64,000 nt of DNA from Nonomuraea typhae (GTDB lineage Bacteria; Actinomycetota; Actinomycetes; Streptosporangiales; Streptosporangiaceae), in assembly GCF_009760925.1 (NCBI RefSeq), contig NZ_VRLV01000016.1, positions 62,001 to 126,000 of the forward strand. Reading direction: 5' to 3'. Of this stretch, positions 37,493 through 45,854 are shown one piece after another. The position numbers and the translations under genes were made by a program. Every line of letters begins with the position of its first letter. Position 1 is the stretch's first letter. The notes beneath the pieces are model-generated. The model saw only the letters and a list, made by a program, of their open reading frames with translations. It searched no databases and was not told the origin of the DNA.

Positions 37493-37504
37493 GGAGGGCC
37501 GCTG

Positions 37505-37849
37505 GTGACCGACTACGTCAACGTCGACCTGACCGAGGACGACGACGAAGGGCCCATCTTCCGCATCACCGGCGACGGCGCCGCGCTGAATCTGACCGGC
37601 GCCACCGTAGTCGCCATCATCAAGGCCAGCCAGCACGTGGAGGACGACGCATCCTCAGGCGTGTACACGCTGACCTCGGGCAGCGGCCTCACGGTCACCA
37701 GCCCGACACAGGGCCTGGTCCAGCTCACCATCCCAGACGCGGTAACCGAGTCACCGAGCATCTGGTTCTACAAGATCCGCGTAACCTCCGGATCCCCAGC
37801 GACCACGAAGACAGCCATCGCCGGCTGGCTCTCCGTCGCCAATGTCTAG
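37505..37849 (+). CDS. Ig-like baseplate/tail accessory protein (114 aa)
   Basis: GTG 37505. DDDEGPIFRITGDGAALNLT, GATVVAIIKASQHVEDDASS and GLVQLTIPDAVTESPSIWFY have the spacing of BppU-like N-terminal domains (D...ggxxvdLtGatvxfxxk, then GxVxyxltxxd). These attach receptor-binding or fibre proteins to the tail. Structural role inferred. Confidence 0.6.
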   Translation: MTDYVNVDLTEDDDEGPIFRITGDGAALNLTGATVVAIIKASQHVEDDASSGVYTLTSGSGLTVTSPTQGLVQLTIPDAVTESPSIWFYKIRVTSGSPATTKTAIAGWLSVANV

Positions 37850-38195
37850 GACCACCGTCTGCAGCACCCCAGCCTGCCCCAACCTCGCTGAAGGCGGCCG
37901 GTGCGCGGACTGCCGCAGCCAGGCAGAGAAACGACGCGGAAGCAGGCACGAGCGCGGCTACGGGCACGAGCACGAGACCCGGTTCCGCCCAGGAGTTCTC
38001 GCACGAGACCCGACATGCAGGATGCCGGACTGTATCGAGCCCAGCACGGACGCCGACCACTACCCGCTGGACCGCAAGGAACTCGTACAGCGTGGCCTCG
38101 ACCCGGACGATCCCCGCTACGGCCGAGGCTTGTGCTCCCAGCACCATAAGCAGGAGACGGGCAGGAGACAGCCGGGTGGCTGGGCTGCTCGATGA
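37842..38195 (+). CDS. HNH endonuclease (117 aa)
   Basis: Contains CxxxxC near the N terminus (CSTPACPNLAEGGRCADC), FRPGVLARDPTCRMPDC, STDADHYPLDRKEL (DH pair), DPDDPRYGRGLCSQHHKQ. This matches the phage HNH nucleases located near terminase genes, some of which are needed with the large terminase for packaging. Here it sits about 2 kb upstream of the terminase pair, with accessory genes in between. Confidence 0.85.
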   Translation: MSRTTVCSTPACPNLAEGGRCADCRSQAEKRRGSRHERGYGHEHETRFRPGVLARDPTCRMPDCIEPSTDADHYPLDRKELVQRGLDPDDPRYGRGLCSQHHKQETGRRQPGGWAAR

Positions 38196-38206
38196 TCAAC
38201 GGCCAC

Positions 38207-38530
38207 CTAGTCGGCCGAGTCGGGCGCTCCTTCAAAGGTGCACGGGCACGGCGCAGATGCCATCAACCTCGCCTCCCTGTTGTAGTGGGCGACCTGCCGC
38301 GACCCGAGGCACATCCGGCACGGGAACGCTGCCGCGATGTACGGGTCCAGCCACACCTTGTGGTCCGACGCGGTCGGCGGCGGAGGCGGAGGCTTCTGGC
38401 ACGCCTCGGCGGGCTCGTTGTCGCCACCGACCCAGCCGAGCCCGCCACAGAAGAGACAGCGGAGGAACAGCGGGCCCAACCGTTCGCCCTTACGGCCCTC
38501 GCATTCCGGGCATGTGATCGGGTCGGTCAT
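38207..38530 (-). CDS. DnaJ-type zinc-ribbon protein (107 aa)
   Basis: Minus strand, start taken at 38530 (MTDPITCPECEGRKGERLGP). CPECEGRKG, CLFCGGLGW and CRMCLGSRQ are CxxCxG-type repeats as in the DnaJ central domain, with a proline stretch (PPPPPP) in the middle. Coupled by ATGA to the next minus-strand gene upstream. Likely protein- or nucleic-acid-binding; function unknown. Confidence 0.65.
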   Translation of the reverse strand: MTDPITCPECEGRKGERLGPLFLRCLFCGGLGWVGGDNEPAEACQKPPPPPPTASDHKVWLDPYIAAAFPCRMCLGSRQVAHYNREARLMASAPCPCTFEGAPDSAD

Positions 38531-38670
38531 GCTCGCCCTGTCCCGCCGCAGTTGGAGCACGGCACCCAGACGCGTTGCTTGTTCTCCTCGCCGTTCAGCT
38601 CCATCCACTCGCCCTGGGCTCCGAGGCAAACTCTGCAGACGGGCGGTGCCTCGTCGTCGTCCCTCGCCAT
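38527..38670 (-). CDS. mini zinc-ribbon protein (47 aa)
   Basis: Minus strand, start at 38670 (MARDDDEAPPVCRVCLGAQG). CRVCLGAQG and CSNCGGTGRA form one DnaJ-like CxxCxG zinc site. It precedes and overlaps the longer zinc protein, so both form a two-gene minus-strand operon. Confidence 0.6.
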   Translation of the reverse strand: MARDDDEAPPVCRVCLGAQGEWMELNGEENKQRVWVPCSNCGGTGRA

Positions 38671-38705
38671 GGCCTGCACCGTAGCCGGAGGCGCACGCAC
38701 TGTAT

Positions 38706-38858
38706 GTGGCCGAGACAGATCTAGAGCCGTACCGCGGCCCGTTCGGTCACTCTCGGTACAACTCGCCACGCACGGGAGACCCGATCTCGGTCACGCTGAA
38801 CAACAACCAGGACGTGGGTGATCGCCGATGGACATCCTTCTCATCCTCGCTCTCGTAG
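38706..38858 (+). CDS. possible small protein (50 aa)
   Basis: GTG 38706 opens VAETDLEPYRGPFGHSRYNS, then RTGDPISVTLNNNQDVGDRR, with phage-like codon use until it enters the next gene in another frame. It is divergent from the minus-strand zinc operon, leaving only 35 bases for promoters. Tentative. Confidence 0.4.
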   Translation: MAETDLEPYRGPFGHSRYNSPRTGDPISVTLNNNQDVGDRRWTSFSSSLS

Positions 38859-38971
38859 CCTTCCTCGCCGCCGCAGTCGTAGCTGGCACCCAGAAGTCCT
38901 GGGTCCTCGTGCTCGTCTGCGTCGGCCTGTTCCTGCTGACGCTCGCCCAGACCGGGCTGATCGACAGCTAA
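38828..38971 (+). CDS. small two-TM membrane protein (47 aa)
   Basis: ATG 38828. Two spans, ILLILALVAFLAAAVVAG and WVLVLVCVGLFLLTLAQT, joined by TQKS. Very hydrophobic mini-protein of the type abundant in actinophages. Convergent with the minus-strand gene ending at 38993. Confidence 0.6.
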   Translation: MDILLILALVAFLAAAVVAGTQKSWVLVLVCVGLFLLTLAQTGLIDS

Positions 38972-38992
38972 CCCACGGCACAACACCAGCGC

Positions 38993-39721
38993 TCACGCTT
39001 GTTGGGCGGGAGCCTGACGAGTCGGCCTCTTCAGCCGCCGCTCCTCGGCCATCGCCTTGGCAAATCTGGCTTGGTCTTCTTCCCACGCGCCGATGGCCGA
39101 CAGGGCAGAGGCGAATGCTTTGTTGCGTGGAGGAACCGGCATGCCGATGCTGAGGCTCCGCAGGCACTCGCGGGCGTACAGGCACGCAGCCTGCCTTGTG
39201 CGCGACTCCGAATCCAAGATCACATCCCAGTGGAAGTCCGCCAGACTCAGCAGCCGGCGCGCCTGATCCAACTCACCCCACACGGCGGCATCGCCGATGT
39301 CGTCGATGGCGAGTTGAAGGTCGAGCAGCACGCCGTCCCTCTCCTCGCTCCACGCGAAATCAAGATCCTCAAATCCGGTCAGTTCGTCGTGGTAATCCTC
39401 GAAGGAGATCTGATTCCCCAGGAGCTGTACCGTCAGCCGGTCACTCGGCTTATCGGGAAGCCGGATCAGACGAGCCAGCGCCTCACGAGCCTGAACCACA
39501 GCCTGACGTTCACGATCATCGGCGCGCCTTCCCCGCTCGATAGCAGCCTGACGGCGCAACGTCAGCCACGTGGTGAAGATCGACACAGCGCCGCCGATGA
39601 CAGTCCCGATGCTCGCCGACACAATCGTCGCCCAGTCCATGAACCGAATGTCCACGATCGGCAGGGCCACGTCTCCCGAACGGAAATCTCGCTCTATCCC
39701 GTCACACAGCTCAGACCACAT
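38993..39721 (-). CDS. minus-strand membrane-anchored protein (242 aa)
   Basis: Minus strand. A membrane span near residues 30-52 (TIVSASIGTVIGGAVSIFTT) is followed by a long charged helix (LTLRRQAAIERGRRADDRER) and a helical soluble domain. An alternative start is the Met before DWATIVSAS (39640). The layout of a short N-terminal anchor plus cytoplasmic helical domain recurs in actinomycete proteins of unknown function. Likely a moron. Confidence 0.6.
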   Translation of the reverse strand: MWSELCDGIERDFRSGDVALPIVDIRFMDWATIVSASIGTVIGGAVSIFTTWLTLRRQAAIERGRRADDRERQAVVQAREALARLIRLPDKPSDRLTVQLLGNQISFEDYHDELTGFEDLDFAWSEERDGVLLDLQLAIDDIGDAAVWGELDQARRLLSLADFHWDVILDSESRTRQAACLYARECLRSLSIGMPVPPRNKAFASALSAIGAWEEDQARFAKAMAEERRLKRPTRQAPAQQA

Positions 39722-39744
39722 CGCGACATGCTGTGAACCGTCAA

Positions 39745-40092
39745 CTACCGATGCCTGAGCTTGGTGAGCTTCAAGTCCTCTCCCTCACCCGCAGCGAGCA
39801 CCACCACGTACGGTGTCGCATCGACGCCGCCACCCACGAACACGCCACGGAACGCACGGCCGGCGTCCATGTCCCGCGCCACCTTCGACGCCGCACCCTT
39901 CGCCAGATAGCCGACAGCCACCGGGATCTCGCCCTCGCTCGGCACCACAGCGAACACCAGCACAGCGTTGGAGTCGTAAGGGTTGTCCGGCTCACGCACG
40001 AGATCAACCTCAGTACCGGCCCTCACATACCTCGTGAGATCACCCATGTACCGAGACCCGCGGACCTTCACCGCAGAGTATTCGACATGCAT
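39745..40092 (-). CDS. HIRAN domain protein (115 aa)
   Basis: Minus strand, start taken at 40092 (MHVEYSAVKVRGSRYMGDL); 40122 is possible. The HIRAN core is clear: VKVRGSRY, GTEVDLVREPDNPYDSNAVL, VAVGYLAKGAASKVA. HIRAN domains bind DNA 3' ends at stalled forks (as in HLTF) and occur alone in phages. A stand-alone copy may sense DNA ends or guide a partner. Neighbour gene 39721 is on the same strand. Confidence 0.85.
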   Translation of the reverse strand: MHVEYSAVKVRGSRYMGDLTRYVRAGTEVDLVREPDNPYDSNAVLVFAVVPSEGEIPVAVGYLAKGAASKVARDMDAGRAFRGVFVGGGVDATPYVVVLAAGEGEDLKLTKLRHR

Positions 40093-40122
40093 GTGGACAG
40101 CACACCGCGAAGTGATCCACAT

Positions 40123-40325
40123 CTCCCCGTAAACGAGGTAACTGTCCGCAGCTGGCCACCCTCCACAAGGGGTGGGGGATGATCACTGCAAACATGCTGA
40201 AACAGAGGACCGCGGGGGAGGTGCCTCCTGGGTCCGCCAGGACAGAAGGTCCTTGATCGACTTCCCGATGGTGACGCAATGTGACCATCACCGATGCCGC
40301 GCAATGCGGCGGAGGAGTGATTGCC
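40123..40325. promoter_or_regulatory. divergent control region before the late operon
   Basis: About 200 bases without a convincing gene lie between the minus-strand HIRAN gene and the terminase operon. Visible structure: GATGGT/ACCATC inverted repeat around 40269-40291 and a CCACCC/GGGTGG pair around 40158-40177. I could not identify reliable -35/-10 boxes. The late promoter most likely lies here. Confidence 0.4.
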
Positions 40326-40799
40326 ATGCCGAGAGGCGGACATGCCAATTCCGGCCCGCCGCCGGACCCGAACGCTCTACGTCGTGATCGTCCGGGCGAT
40401 GCAGCCACCTGGACGACCCTTCCCGCCGAGGGGCGCCAAGCCGACCCTCCGGAGTGGCCTCTGCTTGAGCCCGATGGCCGGGAGTGGGAGCTGTGGGCGG
40501 ACCTGTGGACGAAGCCGCAGGCGTTGATGTGGGAGCGGCTCGGGCAGTGGTACGAGGTCGCGATGTGCGTGCGGATGCTGGCACGCGCGGAGCAGCCGAA
40601 ATCGTCGATCGAGCTGCAGAAGGTTGTCCGCCAGTACTTCGACTCGCTGGGCTTGTCCACGCAGGGGATGCTGCGGAATCGGTGGCGGATCGCTCCGAAC
40701 GAGGTCGCGGAGAAGCGGGCGACGAAGACTGCGGCGAAGGCTCCGGCCGGGCGGTCGATGCGTGACCGACTGAAGGCTCTTGATGGCGGGGGAGCGTAG
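40326..40799 (+). CDS. terS: terminase small subunit (157 aa)
   Basis: ATG 40326 (MPRGGHANSGPPPDPNALRR) with GGAGGAG nine bases upstream. The N-terminal PRGGxAxSGPxPDPxALRRDR stretch is characteristic of actinophage small terminases. It is followed by a helical core (LWADLWTKPQALMWERLGQW) and a basic tail. Small subunits recognise the packaging site and regulate the large subunit. Overlaps the large-subunit gene. Confidence 0.8.
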   Translation: MPRGGHANSGPPPDPNALRRDRPGDAATWTTLPAEGRQADPPEWPLLEPDGREWELWADLWTKPQALMWERLGQWYEVAMCVRMLARAEQPKSSIELQKVVRQYFDSLGLSTQGMLRNRWRIAPNEVAEKRATKTAAKAPAGRSMRDRLKALDGGGA

Positions 40800-42441
40800 C
40801 TCTCGTCCTCTGCTCGTCGCGCCGGCGTGGGTCGAGGCGCACTGCGTGATCCCGGACGGGTTCCGGCGTGGGGCGCCGTTCAACCTGTACGACTACCAGC
40901 TGCGCTATCTCGCCGCCTTCTACCTGGTGCGCGGCGATGCTGTGTGGCAGCCGGAGGATCCGGTCCTGGGTCCGGCCTTCGTGTATCGGCGCGGTTTGCT
41001 GGTCGGGCCGCAGAAGATCGGCAAGGGGCCGCATACTGCCGCGCACATCTGCGTGGAGGGTGTCGGGCCTGCGCTGTTCGCGGGCTGGGCTGGGCGGGAC
41101 GACGGTTACGCGTGTTCGGATTTCGAGTGTGGTTGCGGCTGGGAGTACGCCTACGAGCGCGGCGAGCCGATGGGCATGCCGTGGCCGACGCCGCTGATCC
41201 AGATCACTGCGGTGTCAGAGGAGCAGACGGACAACATCTACGGCGCGCTCCGGCCGATGATCGAGCTGGGGCCGCTGTCGGACCTGATCCCGAAGACGGG
41301 CGAGGAGTTTATCCGCTTGCCGGGCGGCGGCCGGGTGGACACGGTGACGTCGTCGGCTCAGTCGCGGCTGGGCCAGCGGATCACCTTCGCGCCGCAGGAC
41401 GAGGTCGGGCTGTGGACGCCGACGAACCGGATGACGAAGGTCGCCGACACCCAGTACCGCGGTCTTGCGGGTATGGGTGGGCGGGCGTCGGCGACGACGA
41501 ACGCGTGGGATCCGTCGGAGAACTCGGTTGCCCAGCAGCAGTTCGAGTCGTCGGCGAAAGACATCTACCGGCAGTTCGTCCAGCCTCCTGGCCACCTCTC
41601 CTATCGGAACAAGGTCGAGCGCCGGCGGATCCATCGGATCGTGTACGCGGAGGCGCTGAAGGACAACGGCGGCCATGTGGACCTCGACTCGATTGAGGCG
41701 GAGGCCGCGGACCTGGCTGAGCGGGACCCGGCTCAGGCTGAGCGGTTCTTCGGCAACCGGATCGTGTACGGCGCCGGCCACTTCATCGACGGCGACGTGT
41801 GGGATGGCAGGGCGGCGCCGCGCGACGTCCCTGATGGCGTGCCGGTGGTGCTCGGCATGGACGGCTCAGACTCTGATGACTGGACCGGTATCCGGGCGGA
41901 GACCGCTGACGGATACCAGTTCACCCCGACGTTCGGCCCTGGCCGGCAGCCGACGGTGTGGGATCCGGCCGCATACGGCGGGCAGGTGCCGCGGCTGGAG
42001 GTGGCGGCGGCCTTCGACGAGCTGATGACCCGTTACCGGGTGGTGCGCGCCTACATCGACCCGCCCGGATGGTCATCGGAGATCGACGCTTGGGCCGAGC
42101 GGTACGGCGACAAGGTCGTCATCAGATGGGCGACGTACCGGCCGGTACAGATGCATGCGGCGAACGAGCGGCTGCTGGTGGACGTCGGTAAGGCAGATTC
42201 GCCGTTCACGCATGACGGTTGCCCGATCACGGCGATCCACGTCCGCAACACCAGAAAGGCGCCGCGCCCTGGTCAGCGGTATGTGCTGGCGAAGGCCAGC
42301 CACACCCAGAAGATCGACCTGACCGTGTGCTCGGTGCTCGCGCACGAGGCGTACGGTGACGCGCTCGCTGCTGGCTTGTTCACGGTTGAGAAGCCCACAG
42401 AGAACCTGATCTACACGGCGTCATCGACACGGCGGAGGTGA
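40783..42441 (+). CDS. terL: terminase large subunit (552 aa)
   Basis: ATG 40783 overlaps the small-subunit gene. ATPase: Walker A-like GPQKIGKG (residues 75-82) and Walker B-like ITFAPQDE (200-207). Nuclease: an acidic GMDGSDSDDWTGI (Asp360) and later acidic residues. Packages DNA into proheads and cuts it. Length and motif order are normal for the family. Confidence 0.93.
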   Translation: MAGERSSRPLLVAPAWVEAHCVIPDGFRRGAPFNLYDYQLRYLAAFYLVRGDAVWQPEDPVLGPAFVYRRGLLVGPQKIGKGPHTAAHICVEGVGPALFAGWAGRDDGYACSDFECGCGWEYAYERGEPMGMPWPTPLIQITAVSEEQTDNIYGALRPMIELGPLSDLIPKTGEEFIRLPGGGRVDTVTSSAQSRLGQRITFAPQDEVGLWTPTNRMTKVADTQYRGLAGMGGRASATTNAWDPSENSVAQQQFESSAKDIYRQFVQPPGHLSYRNKVERRRIHRIVYAEALKDNGGHVDLDSIEAEAADLAERDPAQAERFFGNRIVYGAGHFIDGDVWDGRAAPRDVPDGVPVVLGMDGSDSDDWTGIRAETADGYQFTPTFGPGRQPTVWDPAAYGGQVPRLEVAAAFDELMTRYRVVRAYIDPPGWSSEIDAWAERYGDKVVIRWATYRPVQMHAANERLLVDVGKADSPFTHDGCPITAIHVRNTRKAPRPGQRYVLAKASHTQKIDLTVCSVLAHEAYGDALAAGLFTVEKPTENLIYTASSTRRR

Positions 42442-42447
42442 CGCCCG

Positions 42448-43968
42448 GTGGCTATGCCTCTGCCTGTCTCCGAGGTGACGGTCTCGGATGAGGCCCGCCG
42501 GGCGGTCGCGCTGTTGAACCGGCTCGCGGACGAACTGCGGCGCCGGGAGCCGGAGACGACGAAGCGGCTGGACTACTACAAGGGCGAGCACAAGCTCTGC
42601 TACGCATCGCCCGAGTTCCGTGACTATTTCGCGGATCGGTTCAAGGGTTTCTCCGACAACTGGACCGCGCCCGTGGCTGCAGCGCCGGCGGAGCGGATGA
42701 ATGTCCTCGGGATCCGGTTGCCGGGGCAGCAAGAGACTGACGCTGAGCTGTCGGAGGCGTGGCGGCTGGCCGACTGTGAACGCGGCTCCAGTGAGGCGTT
42801 CGTCGTCATGATGGCCGCGGCTCGCGCATACTGCCTGGTGTGGGGCACCGAGGATGACGAACCTCGGGTGACGTGGGAGCGGCCCGATCAGGCGATCGTC
42901 GCCTACGACTCCGACACGGGCGAGCCGATCGCCGGGCTGAAGCTGTGGGCGGACGACACTCGCGAGTACGCGACCCTGTACGAGAAGCTCTTCGTGTGGA
43001 AATTCGACCGGCCACGGTATGCCCGGACGGGTTACAGCGTGGCAGGGCTGATCGTCCCTCAAGGTAGCGATGTGGTGCGGTCGGCTGGGCCTGAGGGCTG
43101 GCTACCGCGGCGGGGTCCGAACGATGACACGTGGCCGGTCGCGAATCCGATGAGGCGCGTCCCCATGGTGGAGCTGCGCAACCAGACGCTGCTCGATGAT
43201 GACCCCATCAGCGACATTGCGGGCGTGATGGCCATGCAGGACGCCATCAATTTGACGTGGGCGTACTTGATGAACGCCTTGGACTTCGCGTCGCTGCCGC
43301 AGCGGGTCGTGATGGGCGCCGACATCCCGAAGTTGCCGATCTTGGATGAGAACGGGCAGAAGGTCGGGGAGCGGCCGATCCAACTGGACACGCTCATCAA
43401 CGAGCGGATTCTGTGGTTGACCGGCGGCGCCACCATCGGCTCGTGGCCGGCGGCGGATCTGGCCGCCTACAGCAACGTGATCGAGCGGGCGATCGAGCAC
43501 CTGGCCGCGCAGACCCGGACCCCGCCGCATTATCTGATCGGCAAGGTCGCCAACCTGTCTGCGGAGGCGCTCACCGCCGCGGAGACCGGCCTGGTGGCCA
43601 AGACCGGTGAGCGGATCGTCTACTGCAACAGCGGGATCAGGGAGATTAACTCGCTGATGGCTGCCGCGATGGGCGACGAGGCGAAGGCCAAGGCGTGCCG
43701 CCGTGGTGTCGTGGTGTGGGCGGACACGCAGTTCAGGGCGATCGGCCAGAAGGTCGATGCGCTCATGAAGTTGAAGGCGATGGGCTTCCCGACCAGGTGG
43801 ATCGCTGAGCAGTACGGGCTCGAACCGCCGGAGGTGGAGCGGGTCATGGCGATGATCGACGAGCAGGCGCAGTTGGACCCGCTCAACCAGATGGTCAACG
43901 GCGGAGTCGAACTACCTCCGCCGCCCAGCGCGGCGGCGGGCGAGATCCCGTTCCCGGCCGAGGAGTAG
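42448..43968 (+). CDS. portal protein (506 aa)
   Basis: GTG 42448 (ATG 42454 also possible). SPP1 gp6-type portal: RLDYYKGEHKLCYASPEFRD near the N terminus, NWTAPVAAAPAERMNVLGIR, QDAINLTWAYLMNALDFASL, PPHYLIGKVANLSAEALTAA. Twelve copies form the DNA entry ring. Correctly placed between terminase and MuF gene. Confidence 0.92.
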   Translation: MAMPLPVSEVTVSDEARRAVALLNRLADELRRREPETTKRLDYYKGEHKLCYASPEFRDYFADRFKGFSDNWTAPVAAAPAERMNVLGIRLPGQQETDAELSEAWRLADCERGSSEAFVVMMAAARAYCLVWGTEDDEPRVTWERPDQAIVAYDSDTGEPIAGLKLWADDTREYATLYEKLFVWKFDRPRYARTGYSVAGLIVPQGSDVVRSAGPEGWLPRRGPNDDTWPVANPMRRVPMVELRNQTLLDDDPISDIAGVMAMQDAINLTWAYLMNALDFASLPQRVVMGADIPKLPILDENGQKVGERPIQLDTLINERILWLTGGATIGSWPAADLAAYSNVIERAIEHLAAQTRTPPHYLIGKVANLSAEALTAAETGLVAKTGERIVYCNSGIREINSLMAAAMGDEAKAKACRRGVVVWADTQFRAIGQKVDALMKLKAMGFPTRWIAEQYGLEPPEVERVMAMIDEQAQLDPLNQMVNGGVELPPPPSAAAGEIPFPAEE

Positions 43969-43971
43969 CCG

Positions 43972-44898
43972 GTGGCGACGCCGCGAGAGATAGCCGTCGC
44001 CCACCAGCGGCGCCAGCGGTCCGTCCTTTTGGCGGTGGTAGCGGCGATTCTCGGGCTGTGGCGGCGCATCAACCGCGACAGGCTGACCGAGTCGTGGCAA
44101 GCCGGTGTCGGGCCGTCGATCGTGGAGACGATGGCGCGGGCTCAGGTGAGTGCGGCGGCGCTGGTGCCTGTCTATTTACGGGAGCTGGCTGAGGCTCAAC
44201 GGATTGGCGCGCCTGAACTTGAGGTGGTGCCGGAGGCGTTCGGGCGGAGCGCGTCGGATGGGCGTCCGCTGGAGACGCTCATGTACCAGCCGGTCATCGC
44301 TCTCAAACGGCTCCTCGCAGATGGTGTGCCGATCGAAGATGCGATGCGGAGAGCGACCGCTCACATGGCGATGATCGCCTCCACACAGGCGGCCGACGCC
44401 GGACGTGGAGCCGTCGAGGCGGGCATGACCGTCCAGCGCGAATGGACGATGTACGTGCGGGTGGTCAACCTGCCCGCCTGCTCGCGATGCATCATCCTGG
44501 CAGGCCGGGTGTATCCGCACTCCACGGGCTTCCAACGCCACCCCAACTGCGACTGCGAAATGATGCCCGTGACCAGCGATGATGTGTCGCTCCCATCGCC
44601 GCAGACCTTGTTCAAGCAGATGTCGCCCGAGGAGCAGAACCAGCGGTTCGGCAAGGCGGGCGCCGAAGCCCTCCGGCTCGGCGCCGACATGGGCCAGGTG
44701 GTGAATGCCCGCCGCGGCATGCGGACTGCAGGCCAGCGGCTGGTCACCACAACCGGAACCTCCCGCCGTGGCGTCGCGGGCAGGCGCCTTCGCGGCCGAG
44801 TTCGGCTGATGCCGGAGTCGATCCTGGCCGAAGCCGGAGATGACCGGGACCTCGCCGTCGACCTGCTGCGGCAGTACGGCTACCTGATCGAACGCTGA
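43972..44898 (+). CDS. MuF-like capsid assembly protein (308 aa)
   Basis: GTG 43972. N-terminal helical portion and a central MuF-like Cys/His segment, CSRCIILAGRVYPHSTGFQR followed by HPNCDC (about residues 169-194). MuF proteins enter the prohead with the portal; some carry protease or toxin domains, none obvious here. Confidence 0.82.
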   Translation: MATPREIAVAHQRRQRSVLLAVVAAILGLWRRINRDRLTESWQAGVGPSIVETMARAQVSAAALVPVYLRELAEAQRIGAPELEVVPEAFGRSASDGRPLETLMYQPVIALKRLLADGVPIEDAMRRATAHMAMIASTQAADAGRGAVEAGMTVQREWTMYVRVVNLPACSRCIILAGRVYPHSTGFQRHPNCDCEMMPVTSDDVSLPSPQTLFKQMSPEEQNQRFGKAGAEALRLGADMGQVVNARRGMRTAGQRLVTTTGTSRRGVAGRRLRGRVRLMPESILAEAGDDRDLAVDLLRQYGYLIER

Positions 44899-44992
44899 CC
44901 TTCTTAACCCGTCCTGCCTCCGCTGGCCGGGCTGTTTCGCATGCCCTCGCGCAACGCCAGGGCTCCACCTTCCGCAATGGGAGACACCTCGC

Positions 44993-45832
44993 ATGACCAC
45001 CGAATCCACCCTGCCCTTCCACCCTCGTACTGGCCTTCAGGCGCTCGGACTGTTCCGCAATGGAAAGCCGATCTGGCCCGCGCTCGGCGCCTCGGAGGAC
45101 GGCGATGACGATGTCGTCGTCTCTGACGCGGACGACTCTTCGGGCGACGCGGACACAGACGCCAAGGCCGACTCCAGCACCGATGACGGTGCGGATGACT
45201 CCGGCCGGGATGCTGGCGCTGACGACGACAAGCCGCTCGGCCCCAAGGGCGAGCGGGCCCTGCAGGCGGAGAAGGACCGGCGCCGCGAGGCAGATCGTCT
45301 GCGCAGGCAGGCGGCGAGGGAGCGGGATGAGGCTCTCGCCGAACTGGCCCGGCTGCGGCAAGCGGCAGAGCAGAAGCCGGCAGGCGACGACGCCGACGAC
45401 AAGGGCCCCGATCTGGATGCCATCCGCAGGGAGGCGACGGAAGCGGCCAAGGCCGCGGTCAAGGCGGAGGTTTTGAAGGACCGCGTCAGCGACAAGATCG
45501 AAGTACTTGCTGCGAAGCGATTCCAGGACGCGGGCGATGCAGTCACGCACCTGATGCGCTCCAGCGAGATCGCGGACTTCCTCGACGGCGACAAGATCGA
45601 CGCCGAGGCCATTAAAGAAGCTCTCGACGAGCTTCTCGAAAAGAAGCCCTACCTGGCTGTGGCAGCGCAAAGCACCCGGCGATTCCAGGGCTCAGGGGAC
45701 GGCGGTGCCCGCAAGGGGCCCCAGAAGCCAGCCCAGTTCACCAAGGACGACCTCAAGCGGATGTCGCCCGAGGAAATCGTCAAGGCGCAGGACGAGGGAC
45801 GTTTCGACGACCTTCTCGGCATCGCGCGCTAG
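44993..45832 (+). CDS. capsid scaffolding protein (279 aa)
   Basis: ATG 44993. Acidic disordered section (EDGDDDVVVSDADDSSGDAD), a long coiled coil (EADRLRRQAARERDEALAEL) and a basic helical C terminus (KDDLKRMSPEEIVKAQDEGR). This is the standard make-up of phage scaffolds, directly before the capsid gene. Confidence 0.85.
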   Translation: MTTESTLPFHPRTGLQALGLFRNGKPIWPALGASEDGDDDVVVSDADDSSGDADTDAKADSSTDDGADDSGRDAGADDDKPLGPKGERALQAEKDRRREADRLRRQAARERDEALAELARLRQAAEQKPAGDDADDKGPDLDAIRREATEAAKAAVKAEVLKDRVSDKIEVLAAKRFQDAGDAVTHLMRSSEIADFLDGDKIDAEAIKEALDELLEKKPYLAVAAQSTRRFQGSGDGGARKGPQKPAQFTKDDLKRMSPEEIVKAQDEGRFDDLLGIAR

Positions 45833-45854
45833 CTGATCAACAAGGAAGGCTGAA

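Noticed and set aside
36259-38517. 752-codon plus-strand frame across the virion genes
   Set aside because: Arg/His/Pro-rich low complexity typical of an alternative frame in GC-rich DNA. The other frame contains four coherent coupled genes.
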